From Planctomycetota bacterium (GTDB lineage: Bacteria > Planctomycetota > Phycisphaerae > Phycisphaerales > SM1A02), in the NCBI GenBank assembly GCA_027295435.1, contig JAPUKX010000264.1, positions 1-14,242 of the forward strand: DNA of 14,242 nucleotides. Reading direction: 5' to 3'. The notes under the pieces are model-generated. The model did not search any database, had not been told where the DNA came from, and saw nothing but the letters and a program-made list of their open reading frames with translations. Both the position numbers and the translations under genes were made by a program. This document shows positions 6,104 to 13,539 of this stretch, piece by piece (the first letter of the stretch is position 1; every line of letters begins with the position of its first letter).

Positions 6104-7759
6104 ATGTACCACGCCTTACTGACCAACCGCTACCTGACCTCGCGGGTGATCCCCCTGATCGCGGTGGCAGCGGTGGCCTTGTGCGTTGCCCTGGTCATCA
6201 TCGTCGTGTCGGTGATGACCGGCTTTCTGAATATGGTCCGGGATTCCGGCCGAACGCTCATGGGCGATGTGGTGATCAGCTATCCGGTGACGGGGATTCC
6301 CCATTACGAGCGACTGATCGAGCAAATCGAAGAGCTGCCGGAAGCGGAAGCGGCCACACCGGTGGTTGACAGTTGGGGCTTGCTGAAGATGCCCTATCCC
6401 GACGGGGCGAACAAGGACACCGAGACGGTCCAGATCTGGGGCATTGAGCCCGACAGTTTCGCAAAGGTGACCGGATACACCGACACACTGTACTGGCGCC
6501 CCCCGGCCGAGCAGCAGCTCAAGACGATGGCCGACGACGACCCCCGGCGTCAGATGGATGAGCAGGTTTTTCTGGACGGCCTGACCCTGCACGACAGCCG
6601 CAGCGATCGGGCAGGCATTGTCCTGGGCATCCACATTTCGATCGGCAACGACCGGCAATCCGATGGATCAATCCGCCCGGCCCGCAACGGCTACTGGTGG
6701 ATGCCCCAATGGGAGGTGACGTTGACAACCCTTCCCATCGCCACCGGCGGCGGGCTGCTGGAACCGGAAAGCCGCATCTTTCCCGTGGTCAACGAGTTTT
6801 TCTCCGGCGTGTTTCTCATCGACGACAAGCGGGCAATGATCCCCCTTGAGATCGCCCAGCGCATGCTGCACCTCAATGAAGGCGAGATCGTCGATGAAGA
6901 GCAGCTCGACGACGACGGCCTGCCGAAGGTGATCGGCGTGGACCCGGCCAAGGCGACGATGGTTCTGGTCCGCGCGGCCGAGGGCGTGGAGCCCGACGAG
7001 CTTCGAGAGCAACTCGTGGGCGTCTACGACGCATTTCGAGCCCAGTTACTCGAAGACAACAACGCCCTCGTCAAACCGCCGCCGCAGGGCATGGGGCTCT
7101 CGATCAAAACATGGGAGCAGCAGCAAGCCGACTTCATCGAGCCCATCGAAAAAGAGCGCGAGCTGATGCGAACGTTGTTCTCGCTGGTGTATCTGGTCTG
7201 TGCCGGCCTGGTGCTGGCCATCTTCTGGGCGATCGTCTATGAGAAGACCCGCGACATCGGCATCCTGCGGTCAATTGGCGCGTCGCGCTTCGGCATTTCA
7301 TGGATCTTTCTGCGCTACGGCCTGGTGATCGGCATCGCGGGGGCGCTGGTCGGCGTCGGCCTGGCGTATCTCGTCGTGCGCAATATCAACACGATTCACT
7401 CCGCGATGGGCGACCCGCCGATGTGGCTGGCGATCATCATGCTCGGGCTCGCGCTGGTGGCGATCGCGCTGACCATTTATCACGGGCGCCGCGGCGCTTT
7501 GATGCCGATTACACTCGGCCTGCTTGTATCCATGACGTTGATCGGCACCGGCGCCGTGATTCTGGTCCTCAAGGATCGCGGCGGCGTGGTGATCTGGGAC
7601 CCCTCGGTCTATTACTTCACGACGATCCCCAACGAGATGGACACCGGCACCGCGATCTTCACGATGATCGGGGCGGTGATCTTCTCGCTGATCGGTGCGT
7701 TTCTCCCCGCCGCCAAGGCCGCGGACACCGATCCCGTCCGGGCCCTTCACTATGAATGA
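6104..7759 (+). CDS. ABC exporter permease, LolC/E (FtsX/MacB) family
   Basis: Inner-membrane permease of the LolC/LolE-MacB-FtsX type, expected to use ATP hydrolysis by the next gene's product to release lipoproteins or expel a substrate into the periplasm. In its 551 residues, the first helix (about 13-41) follows NRYLTSRVIPLIAV, and a large periplasmic domain fills about 42-350. The second helix (about 355-378) leads into EKTRDIGILRSIGAS, the conserved coupling-helix region. The third helix is about 405-425. Two extra hydrophobic segments follow (about 441-459 and 467-488), then the last helix (about 518-540) and PAAKAADTDPVRALHYE, the family C-terminus. Standard family members have four helices; this one appears to have six. 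The start ATG directly follows the C-rich tract and lacks a ribosome site. It overlaps the ATPase gene by 8 bases. A single permease suggests a homodimer. The substrate is unknown. Confidence 0.85.
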   Translation: MYHALLTNRYLTSRVIPLIAVAAVALCVALVIIVVSVMTGFLNMVRDSGRTLMGDVVISYPVTGIPHYERLIEQIEELPEAEAATPVVDSWGLLKMPYPDGANKDTETVQIWGIEPDSFAKVTGYTDTLYWRPPAEQQLKTMADDDPRRQMDEQVFLDGLTLHDSRSDRAGIVLGIHISIGNDRQSDGSIRPARNGYWWMPQWEVTLTTLPIATGGGLLEPESRIFPVVNEFFSGVFLIDDKRAMIPLEIAQRMLHLNEGEIVDEEQLDDDGLPKVIGVDPAKATMVLVRAAEGVEPDELREQLVGVYDAFRAQLLEDNNALVKPPPQGMGLSIKTWEQQQADFIEPIEKERELMRTLFSLVYLVCAGLVLAIFWAIVYEKTRDIGILRSIGASRFGISWIFLRYGLVIGIAGALVGVGLAYLVVRNINTIHSAMGDPPMWLAIIMLGLALVAIALTIYHGRRGALMPITLGLLVSMTLIGTGAVILVLKDRGGVVIWDPSVYYFTTIPNEMDTGTAIFTMIGAVIFSLIGAFLPAAKAADTDPVRALHYE

Positions 7760-8501
7760 CACACGTCTGGCCGAATCCCGACCATCGCCCACAGCTGCGC
7801 CGACCACGCGCGCACTGCTGAGCGCGGTGAACATGCACAAGACCTATCGGCTGGGGCGCGTTGATGTGCCGGTGCTCAAGGGGGCCACGCTGCACGTCAA
7901 GCCAGGCGAATGGGTAGCGATCCTCGGCCCATCCGGGTCGGGCAAGAGCACGTTGTTGCATCTGCTGGGCGACCTGGACCAACCGGATGCCGACGGCGGC
8001 GAGGTCCTCTTTGACGGGCGATCACTCGCCTCGATGTCACGCCGGGCCCGGAATCTCTATCGCAACCGCTCTGTTGGCTTTGTGTTTCAGTTCTATCATT
8101 TGTTACCGGAGTTGAACATACTTGAAAACACACTCCTGCCTGCATTGGTTGGGTTGCATCGGTGGGAGTACTACCGGCGTATCGGTCAACTCCGACAGCG
8201 AGCGACGCAGTTGCTTGAGTCGTTCGGTCTCGGTCATCGGCTCAAGCACCGCTCGCGCGAACTCTCCGGCGGCGAGCGCCAGCGCGTCGCCATCGCTCGG
8301 GCGCTGATGAACAACCCCAAGGTCCTGCTCGCCGACGAGCCGACGGGCAACCTTGATGAAGCGACCGGCGCCGAGATCCTCGATCTCATCGTGCAGCAAC
8401 ATCGCGACGGCCTGACGGTGGTGATGGTGACCCACGACCCGGCCATCGCCGAGCGCGCCGATCGAATTGTCCACCTCCACGACGGCCGGATCGCAGAGTA
8501 A
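7752..8501 (+). CDS. lolD: ABC transporter ATPase, LolD/MacB type
   Basis: A 249-residue cytoplasmic ATPase that powers the preceding permease. Walker A GPSGSGKST is at residues 59-67, followed by a Q-loop in VFQFYHLLPELNILEN. The signature LSGGERQRVAIARAL starts at residue 171, Walker B VLLADEPTGNLD is at 191-202, and the switch histidine is His228 in VMVTHD. The LSGGERQRVAIARAL form and the DEPTGNLD Walker B are typical of the LolD/MacB/FtsE group. The N-terminus (to about residue 24) is a non-conserved Ser/Thr/Pro-rich extension before LSAVNMHKTYRLG. ATG 7752 is chosen because it overlaps the permease stop by 8 bases (ATGAATGA), a normal arrangement for coupled translation. An upstream in-frame ATG at 7695 would add only out-of-frame permease sequence. 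The subfamily name is an inference; MacB-type efflux is the alternative. Confidence 0.87.
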   Translation: MNDTRLAESRPSPTAAPTTRALLSAVNMHKTYRLGRVDVPVLKGATLHVKPGEWVAILGPSGSGKSTLLHLLGDLDQPDADGGEVLFDGRSLASMSRRARNLYRNRSVGFVFQFYHLLPELNILENTLLPALVGLHRWEYYRRIGQLRQRATQLLESFGLGHRLKHRSRELSGGERQRVAIARALMNNPKVLLADEPTGNLDEATGAEILDLIVQQHRDGLTVVMVTHDPAIAERADRIVHLHDGRIAE

Positions 8502-8518
8502 GCATCGAAGCGTCAACA

Positions 8519-8539
8519 CCGCAAGAGAGCCGCTTGCGG
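8519..8539 (+). terminator. Hairpin after the exporter operon
   Basis: CCGCAAG (8519-8525) pairs with CTTGCGG (8533-8539) around a 7-base loop, 17 bases after the ATPase stop. A competing shorter stem AGCCGC/GCGGCT overlaps it and is followed by TTTG. The position fits transcription termination for the permease-ATPase unit, but the T-run is poor. Confidence 0.45.
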
Positions 8540-8884
8540 CTTTGCGGCACGGTCTGGCGGCCTGCGGGCGTCCAGGGAAATCAACCTCCACCGCCATCGG
8601 CGATTCGCGGCTCAGCAGGCGGATCTCCCGGCCGCAGCGCCCGGATCACCGCCAATATGGCACTTCGAATGACGCCCCTGAAGTAAACGGCATAACGGTT
8701 GACCAACAAGGCAATCTTGGTCGATGAAATTGTCATCCCCGACGATGACCTCGCCGACTAGAATGGTACTGATATTGCGACCCCTCTTGGGTGAAATAAG
8801 CCGCCTCGTAGAAAGCTTGTTCTAACGACCTTGTAGTGCCTTAGCGTCCGGCCGGCACACGCCCCGGCACCCCGGAGCCTTGCC
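8540..8884. other. Gene-free stretch upstream of clpC
   Basis: No convincing gene is seen on either strand. The stretch becomes more AT-rich from about 8655 than its surroundings. It contains a small perfect hairpin, GTCATC (8732-8737) with GATGAC (8744-8749), and an imperfect one, GACCAA (8701-8706) with TTGGTC (8717-8722). A 20-codon frame from TTG 8699 to TAG 8761 encodes LTNKAILVDEIVIPDDDLAD, which looks protein-like but is very short. The clpC promoter should lie at about 8760-8840. I see no CIRCE inverted repeat and no CtsR-type heptad repeat. Confidence 0.5.
8874..8877 (+). promoter_or_regulatory. Ribosome binding site of clpC
   Basis: GGAG lies 7 bases before ATG 8885. It is one of the few well-spaced Shine-Dalgarno-like sites in the window and supports the chosen clpC start. 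Confidence 0.55.
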
Positions 8885-11458
8885 ATGTTCGAACGGCTCA
8901 CCGATCGCGCTCGAAAAGTCATGGCCCTGGCCAACCAGGAAGCCCAGCGCTTCAACCACGAATACATCGGGACCGAGCACATTTTGCTGGGGCTGGTCAA
9001 GGAAGGTTCCGGCGTCGGCGCCAACGTGCTGAAGAACCTCGACATCGATCTGCGCAAAGTTCGCCTGGAGGTCGAGAAGCTCGTGAAGTCCGGGCCGGAC
9101 ATGGTCACCATGGGCAAGCTCCCCCAGACGCCGCGAGCCAAGAAAGTGATCGAGTACGCGATCGAAGAGGCGCGCAACCTCAACCACAATTACGTCGGCA
9201 CCGAGCACCTGCTGCTGGGCCTGCTGCGCGAGCACGACGGGGTCGCTGCCCAGGTATTGATGAATCTCAGCCTGAAGCTGGACGAGGTGCGCGAGGAAGT
9301 CCTGAACCTGCTGGGCGCGGGCGTGGAATCGGACGAGGCCACCGAAGCTCTGGACCCCAGCGGCGAGCCGGGAACCGCCGCCCGACGCGGCAAAGGCAAG
9401 AGCAAGACACCCGCCCTGGACAGCTTCGGCCGGGATCTGACTGAACTGGCCCGCAAAGATGAGCTTGATCCGGTCATCGGCCGCAAAGACGAGATCGAGC
9501 GCCTCATCCAAATTCTGTGTCGGCGGACCAAGAACAACCCCGTGCTGCTAGGCGAGGCCGGCGTCGGCAAGACCGCGATCGTCGAGGGCCTGGCCCAGCA
9601 GGTCATCTCCCAGGACGTGCCCGACCTGCTCTACGATCGCCGGATCGTCGTGCTGGACTTGGCGATGATGGTAGCGGGTACCAAGTACCGCGGGCAGTTC
9701 GAGGAGCGGATCAAGGCCGTGATGAACGAGGTCCGTCGGGCCAAGAACGTGATCCTGTTCATCGACGAGCTGCACACGTTGGTCGGTGCGGGTGGGGCCG
9801 AAGGGGCGATCGACGCCTCCAACGTGCTCAAACCCGCTCTGTCCCGGGGCGAGATTCAATGCATCGGGGCAACGACCTTCGACGAGTATCGCAAGTACAT
9901 CGAGAAGGACTCCGCGCTGGAGCGCCGCTTCCAGCCGATTCCCGTGGAGCCGCCGAACGCTGAGCAGACGCTGGACATTCTCAAGGGTCTGCGCGAGCGC
10001 TATGCGACGCATCATCGCGTCACAATCACCGACGAGGCGCTGAGATCCGCAGTCGAGCTCTCCGGCCGATACGTCACCGGCCGAGTCCAGCCGGATAAAT
10101 CAATCGACGTGATCGACGAGGCCGGGGCGCGGGTGCGGCTCAAATCCATGACCAAGCCGCCCGATCTGGCCGACCTCGAAGAGCAGATCGAGCTGTTGGC
10201 CATTGAGAAGGACTCCGCGGTGAAGAGCGCCGACTACGAGAAGGCGGCTGAACTGCGCGACAAAGCCGAAAAGCTGCGCAAGGAAAAGGAACGCATCCAG
10301 CAGGAATGGCGCAAGCGCACCAACGAGGTTGACGGGGTGGTTGATGAAGAGGTCGTAGCCGAGGTCGTCTCAAAGATGACCGGCGTGCCGTTGACCCGCC
10401 TGGAGAAGGAGGAATCCGTACGGTTGCTTCAGCTCGAAGAGGAGCTGCACAAGACCGTGATCAGTCAGGCCGAAGCGGTCAAGTCGGTCGCTAAAGCGAT
10501 TCGCAAGGCCAGAAGCGGTCTGAAAGACCCTCGCCGGCCGATGGGATCGTTCATCTTCATCGGGCCGTCCGGCGTGGGCAAAACGCTGCTGGCCAAGGCC
10601 CTGGCGGAGTTCATGTTCGGCAATCAGGATGCATTGGTGTATCTGGACATGTCCGAGTACATGGAGAAGCACAACGTCTCGCGACTCATCGGCGCTCCGC
10701 CCGGATACGTCGGGTACGAGGAAGGCGGCCAGCTCACCGAGCGCATCCGCCGGCGCCCCTACGCCGTGCTGCTGCTCGACGAGGTGGAGAAGGCCCACCC
10801 CGATGTATTCAACATGCTGTTGCAGATCATGGAAGAAGGACGCCTGACCGATTCGTTCGGCCGGCACGTGGACTTCAAGAACACCGTCCTGATCATGACC
10901 TCCAATATCGGGGCAGACCTGATCAAGGGCGGCCAAGCCTTCGGGTTCGGCAAGCGCGACGAAGTCCAGGACTACGAGAAGATGAAGAAAACCTTGATGA
11001 CCGAGGTCGAGAAGCACTTCCGCCCCGAGTTCATGAACCGGCTCGACGAGGTCATTGTCTTTCACCCGCTGGACAAGGAAGATCTCTACCAGATCATCGA
11101 GATCGAGCTGGCCAAGGTGCACGAACGGCTCAAGGCAAAAGGCATGATCCTCGAACTCGACCGCAAGGCGAAGGATTTCCTGATCGACAAGGGCTTCAAC
11201 CCCGACTTCGGGGCCAGGCCCCTGCGCCGGGCGATCAGCACGCACGTGGAAGATCAACTGGCGGAATCGCTGCTGGGCGGGGAGTTCAAGTCCGGCGACA
11301 AGATCCTCGTGACCCGTAAGGATGATGCGGACAACCTCTACTTCGAGTCGCAGCCGCTGCCGAAGGACCAGGGCGACGACGGCGACGACGAAGGCGGCGA
11401 AGCCAAGCCCCAGCCGAAGCCCGACAAACCCACCCAAGAGCCGGCCAAGACCGCCTGA
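8885..11458 (+). CDS. clpC: ATP-dependent Clp protease ATPase subunit ClpC
   Basis: Hsp100/AAA+ unfoldase that feeds proteins to ClpP; cytoplasmic. The 857 residues hold the complete ClpC layout. Two Clp_N repeats (about 4-67 and 80-143) share the motif YIGTEHILLGL or YVGTEHLLLGL. AAA module 1 has Walker A GEAGVGKT (223-230) and Walker B VILFIDE (289-295). A UVR-type middle segment (about 443-478, DYEKAAELRDKAEKLRKEKE) marks ClpC rather than ClpB or ClpA. AAA module 2 has Walker A GPSGVGKT (560-567) and Walker B VLLLDE (628-633, Glu633). FGF at 686-688, in GGQAFGFGKRDE, sits where B. subtilis ClpC has its VGF ClpP-docking tripeptide, so ClpP docking is expected. ARPLRRAI and HVEDQLAESLL close the fold. 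The end is a 30-residue Gly/Asp/Pro/Lys tail, partly a tandem GGCGACGAC repeat (11372-11389). It stands alone, without ctsR or mcsAB neighbours. Confidence 0.97.
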   Translation: MFERLTDRARKVMALANQEAQRFNHEYIGTEHILLGLVKEGSGVGANVLKNLDIDLRKVRLEVEKLVKSGPDMVTMGKLPQTPRAKKVIEYAIEEARNLNHNYVGTEHLLLGLLREHDGVAAQVLMNLSLKLDEVREEVLNLLGAGVESDEATEALDPSGEPGTAARRGKGKSKTPALDSFGRDLTELARKDELDPVIGRKDEIERLIQILCRRTKNNPVLLGEAGVGKTAIVEGLAQQVISQDVPDLLYDRRIVVLDLAMMVAGTKYRGQFEERIKAVMNEVRRAKNVILFIDELHTLVGAGGAEGAIDASNVLKPALSRGEIQCIGATTFDEYRKYIEKDSALERRFQPIPVEPPNAEQTLDILKGLRERYATHHRVTITDEALRSAVELSGRYVTGRVQPDKSIDVIDEAGARVRLKSMTKPPDLADLEEQIELLAIEKDSAVKSADYEKAAELRDKAEKLRKEKERIQQEWRKRTNEVDGVVDEEVVAEVVSKMTGVPLTRLEKEESVRLLQLEEELHKTVISQAEAVKSVAKAIRKARSGLKDPRRPMGSFIFIGPSGVGKTLLAKALAEFMFGNQDALVYLDMSEYMEKHNVSRLIGAPPGYVGYEEGGQLTERIRRRPYAVLLLDEVEKAHPDVFNMLLQIMEEGRLTDSFGRHVDFKNTVLIMTSNIGADLIKGGQAFGFGKRDEVQDYEKMKKTLMTEVEKHFRPEFMNRLDEVIVFHPLDKEDLYQIIEIELAKVHERLKAKGMILELDRKAKDFLIDKGFNPDFGARPLRRAISTHVEDQLAESLLGGEFKSGDKILVTRKDDADNLYFESQPLPKDQGDDGDDEGGEAKPQPKPDKPTQEPAKTA

Positions 11459-11508
11459 CGCCACACACGCGCATCGATTCAAATAGCCCCGCACGGGATG
11501 AGGGATTC

Positions 11509-11528
11509 CCGCGGGTTACCACCCGCGG
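11509..11528. terminator. Perfect 8-bp palindrome between convergent clpC and lipoprotein gene
   Basis: CCGCGGGT (11509-11516) pairs perfectly with ACCCGCGG (11521-11528) around TACC. It lies 50 bases after the clpC stop and 28 bases beyond the end of the minus-strand lipoprotein gene, so it could serve both transcripts as a two-way terminator. There is no T-run on either side. A diverged relative lies at 13511-13529. Confidence 0.5.
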
Positions 11529-11556
11529 CAATGGTCTGGGTGGTGAATCGTCTGAC

Positions 11557-12213
11557 CTACCGGATCATCAGTAATCGCAGGCCGTCAGGTTCGCTGACGA
11601 CCTCGGCCGTCTTGAACTTGAATTGTTTGGCGACGTGAGGGTGAAACCGAATTCGGATCACGCCGGCGCCTATATTCTCCAAGAACACTTCATGACGGGG
11701 GATGCCCAACAACATGCGGGTCAACGTCGCGGCCAGATCAGCGCGATGCGTGCGGAAGAACTCGGCGAACTCTTCGAACCCCTGGCCGTCCTGCTCATAC
11801 GCCCGCTTGGTCTGCTGCGAAACCAGTTGCTCCCATAGCAACTCATACTCTTCATAGCGCAGACACGTCAGCGTGTTGCCCAGAACGTCCTGCGGCACCA
11901 AGGCCCGAAGGATGATGCTGCCGTCTTCCTGCTCCTGGCGGATATGAAACCGCTCGCGGTCGTCATCGGGGGCCTGCTTGGTGTCGCGGCCGAGGGGTCG
12001 CTCAGCAAAGACGATGATGGTGCCGTCATCAAGCGTGATCTGATCGGGCAGTTCGCCCATCGCGGCGGTGCGGTAATACCCCGGTCGAGGGTGATATTCC
12101 ACGCGATAGGATTCGCAGCCGATCGCCGCCAGCAGGAAGATAGCCGCTGAAGCCAACGCGGTTGCGCCGCCGTTGCGTTGGGTTCCATCAGTTGCTGGAA
12201 TGCTCGGCGTCAT
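11557..12213 (-). CDS. Putative lipoprotein of unknown function
   Basis: A 218-residue protein that I cannot assign to a family. The N-terminus has a hydrophobic stretch (ALASAAIFLLAAIGC, about residues 19-33) ending in a cysteine. This looks like a type II signal peptide, with Cys33 as the lipidated residue, although Ala rather than Leu sits at -3. The mature part is soluble and charged, with an early segment YRVEYHPRPGYY, then ITLDDGTIIVFAERPLG, and an Arg/Glu-rich middle (about 120-160) that may be helical. The end is beta-rich (GVIRIRFHPHVAKQFKFKTAEV). ATG 12213 lies inside the 3' end of the propeller lipoprotein gene, giving a 26-base overlap in another frame. That implies coupled translation and possibly joint function. 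A later TTG start would spoil the signal peptide. It is probably anchored in a membrane facing the periplasm. Confidence 0.72.
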   Translation of the reverse strand: MTPSIPATDGTQRNGGATALASAAIFLLAAIGCESYRVEYHPRPGYYRTAAMGELPDQITLDDGTIIVFAERPLGRDTKQAPDDDRERFHIRQEQEDGSIILRALVPQDVLGNTLTCLRYEEYELLWEQLVSQQTKRAYEQDGQGFEEFAEFFRTHRADLAATLTRMLLGIPRHEVFLENIGAGVIRIRFHPHVAKQFKFKTAEVVSEPDGLRLLMIR

Positions 12214-13429
12214 TGGACGTTGGCTTCGACTCGAGGTCCATCACGAAGTCGGCCACCCACAGCTGGCTCTTGCCGCCGTCGCCGCGCTGGCTGGTCCACA
12301 TCATTGTGGTGCCGTCGGCGTTGAATGCAGGAAGGATGTCCGCGCCGCCGGCGTGTGTGATCCGTCGCCGACGGGTCCCATACTTGATCGTCCCCGTTGA
12401 ACCGGGCACATCGCCCCCATCAGCATCCAGCACGAACACCTCGTAGTTGTGGTGACCGACTTCACTCGTGGCATATACGAGATACCGGCTGTTTGGATGC
12501 CAAAACGGCGCCCAATTGACGTGCTCATTGTCGGTCAGTTGATACTCGCGGTTCAACGCCACGATCGTGCCATCTTCATTGAACGCAAGCTCGCCGACGA
12601 ACAATTGCAGGTAATGCTGTCTGCCACGATCAGCGCGAAAGCAGATTCGCCGGCCGTCGGGCGAGAAGAACGGCCCGCCGTCATACGCCTGCGACTGCAC
12701 GATGCGCGCCAGACGTCCCGTCAGCAGATCCTTGACGAACAGATCGCCCCGATTCGATTCCATCGAACAAAACAGCAGATGGCGACCATCGCGGCTCAGT
12801 GTGCACTCGGCCTGATAGGCCTGATCGTCCCCCAGCAGCACGTCAAGCGAATCCGCTGCGCCGGCGGTGGTGTCGAGCCTGCAGCGGACAATCTTCATCT
12901 GGGGCGGGAACATCCACCGGTACCGGCCGGAGAGACGCTCGAACCCGGGCGGCGTTGCTTCGCCCGGCGGGCCGATCGTCGAAGCAAAGATCACCACGTT
13001 CGGATCGGTCGGATGAAACCACCCGCAGGTGTTCGCAGAGCCCGACGGGCTGATGCGCATGATGTCGTCGAGGCCGGTGATACGACCGGCATCGTCACGG
13101 ACCAGATCGGCGATGAACATCGCGTAGAACTCATCGGCTGCTTCGCTGGCCGCGGGGACGCCCACCGCCTGGAAGATGATCCGCGAATCATCGGGCGAGA
13201 AATACGCCTCCCCCGCCTTGACGAAGCGGTCGGCAAAGGTGAGCTGGAGATGGTTTTCGAGGATTCCCTTCTCCGCCTGCTTCCAGTCGATTGGGTCGGA
13301 CACCGCCGCGGGTCGGATCAAATCCTCGTAAACGTTTACCTCAACTGCGCAACCAGCCAGTGGCGCACACAACACAACACAGATGGGCACAACTCGCACG
13401 GCAATCCTCGAACAAGTAACCCGGGTCAT
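12188..13429 (-). CDS. PD40/TolB-like propeller lipoprotein
   Basis: A 413-residue exported protein. Residues 1-27 form a lipoprotein signal with basic residues (Arg3, Arg8, Arg12), a hydrophobic core and the lipobox Leu24-Ala-Gly-Cys27. The rest shows repeated PD40 (WD40-like beta-propeller) strands of the TolB/DPP-IV type: AYFSPDDSRIIFQA, CTLSRDGRHLLFCS, PFFSPDGRRICFRADR, PFWHPNSRYLVYAT and FNADGTTMMWTSQRGDG. A Trp/Tyr-rich insert (SGRYRWMFPPQMKIV) and SPSGSANTCGWFHPTDPN lie between blades. No catalytic triad is evident, so binding or scaffolding is more likely than peptidase activity. It is not placed with pal or tolQRA, so it should not be called TolB itself. ATG 13429 is chosen; GTG 13432 adds one residue. 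No ribosome site is visible. It is co-directional with the zinc-ribbon gene upstream and overlaps the lipoprotein gene downstream by 26 bases. Confidence 0.83.
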   Translation of the reverse strand: MTRVTCSRIAVRVVPICVVLCAPLAGCAVEVNVYEDLIRPAAVSDPIDWKQAEKGILENHLQLTFADRFVKAGEAYFSPDDSRIIFQAVGVPAASEAADEFYAMFIADLVRDDAGRITGLDDIMRISPSGSANTCGWFHPTDPNVVIFASTIGPPGEATPPGFERLSGRYRWMFPPQMKIVRCRLDTTAGAADSLDVLLGDDQAYQAECTLSRDGRHLLFCSMESNRGDLFVKDLLTGRLARIVQSQAYDGGPFFSPDGRRICFRADRGRQHYLQLFVGELAFNEDGTIVALNREYQLTDNEHVNWAPFWHPNSRYLVYATSEVGHHNYEVFVLDADGGDVPGSTGTIKYGTRRRRITHAGGADILPAFNADGTTMMWTSQRGDGGKSQLWVADFVMDLESKPTSNDAEHSSN

Positions 13430-13510
13430 CACATAAAGCGATGATGATAACCAACCAAAGCAATCATGTGGAGCTATCCCTCGCGCGGGTGTTCGGAAAG
13501 GCTCACAAAC

Positions 13511-13529
13511 CCGCGAATACCATCCGCGG
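13511..13529 (-). terminator. Hairpin after the zinc-ribbon gene
   Basis: In minus-strand RNA, CCGCGGAU (13529-13522) pairs with AUUCGCGG (13518-13511) around GGU, with one G-U pair. It begins 10 bases after the zinc-ribbon stop and is followed by GUUUGUG. On the plus strand the wobble becomes an A-C mismatch, which suggests it works in the minus direction. Its sequence and loop resemble the palindrome at 11509-11528. It is a reasonable terminator candidate, weakened by the broken U-run. Confidence 0.5.
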
Positions 13530-13539
13530 CTTTATGAGG

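Noticed and set aside
7695..7751. Upstream in-frame start for the ATPase gene
   Set aside because: The added 19 residues are an off-frame reading of the conserved permease C-terminus. ATG 7752 gives a normal 8-base coupled overlap.
8467..8727. 86-codon plus-strand frame starting inside the ATPase gene
   Set aside because: It begins in the 3' end of the ATPase gene in another frame, is Arg/Ser-rich, and runs through the hairpin after that gene. It has no ribosome site.
8787..8814. Promoter-like TTGGGT with TAGAAA 16 bases on, upstream of clpC
   Set aside because: Both boxes match the sigma-70 consensus only partly, and similar pairs can be found by chance in this more AT-rich gap. Not strong enough to annotate.
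8762..8884. Heat-shock operator (CIRCE or CtsR box) before clpC
   Set aside because: I looked for the TTAGCACTC-N9-GAGTGCTAA repeat and for tandem heptads resembling a CtsR site and found neither.
10370..11494. 374-codon minus-strand frame opposite clpC
   Set aside because: It mirrors the second AAA+ module of clpC codon for codon and shows no domain of its own.
12449..13444. 331-codon plus-strand frame opposite the propeller lipoprotein gene
   Set aside because: The minus strand has a lipobox signal peptide and repeated PD40 strands. The plus-strand translation is Arg-rich and featureless.
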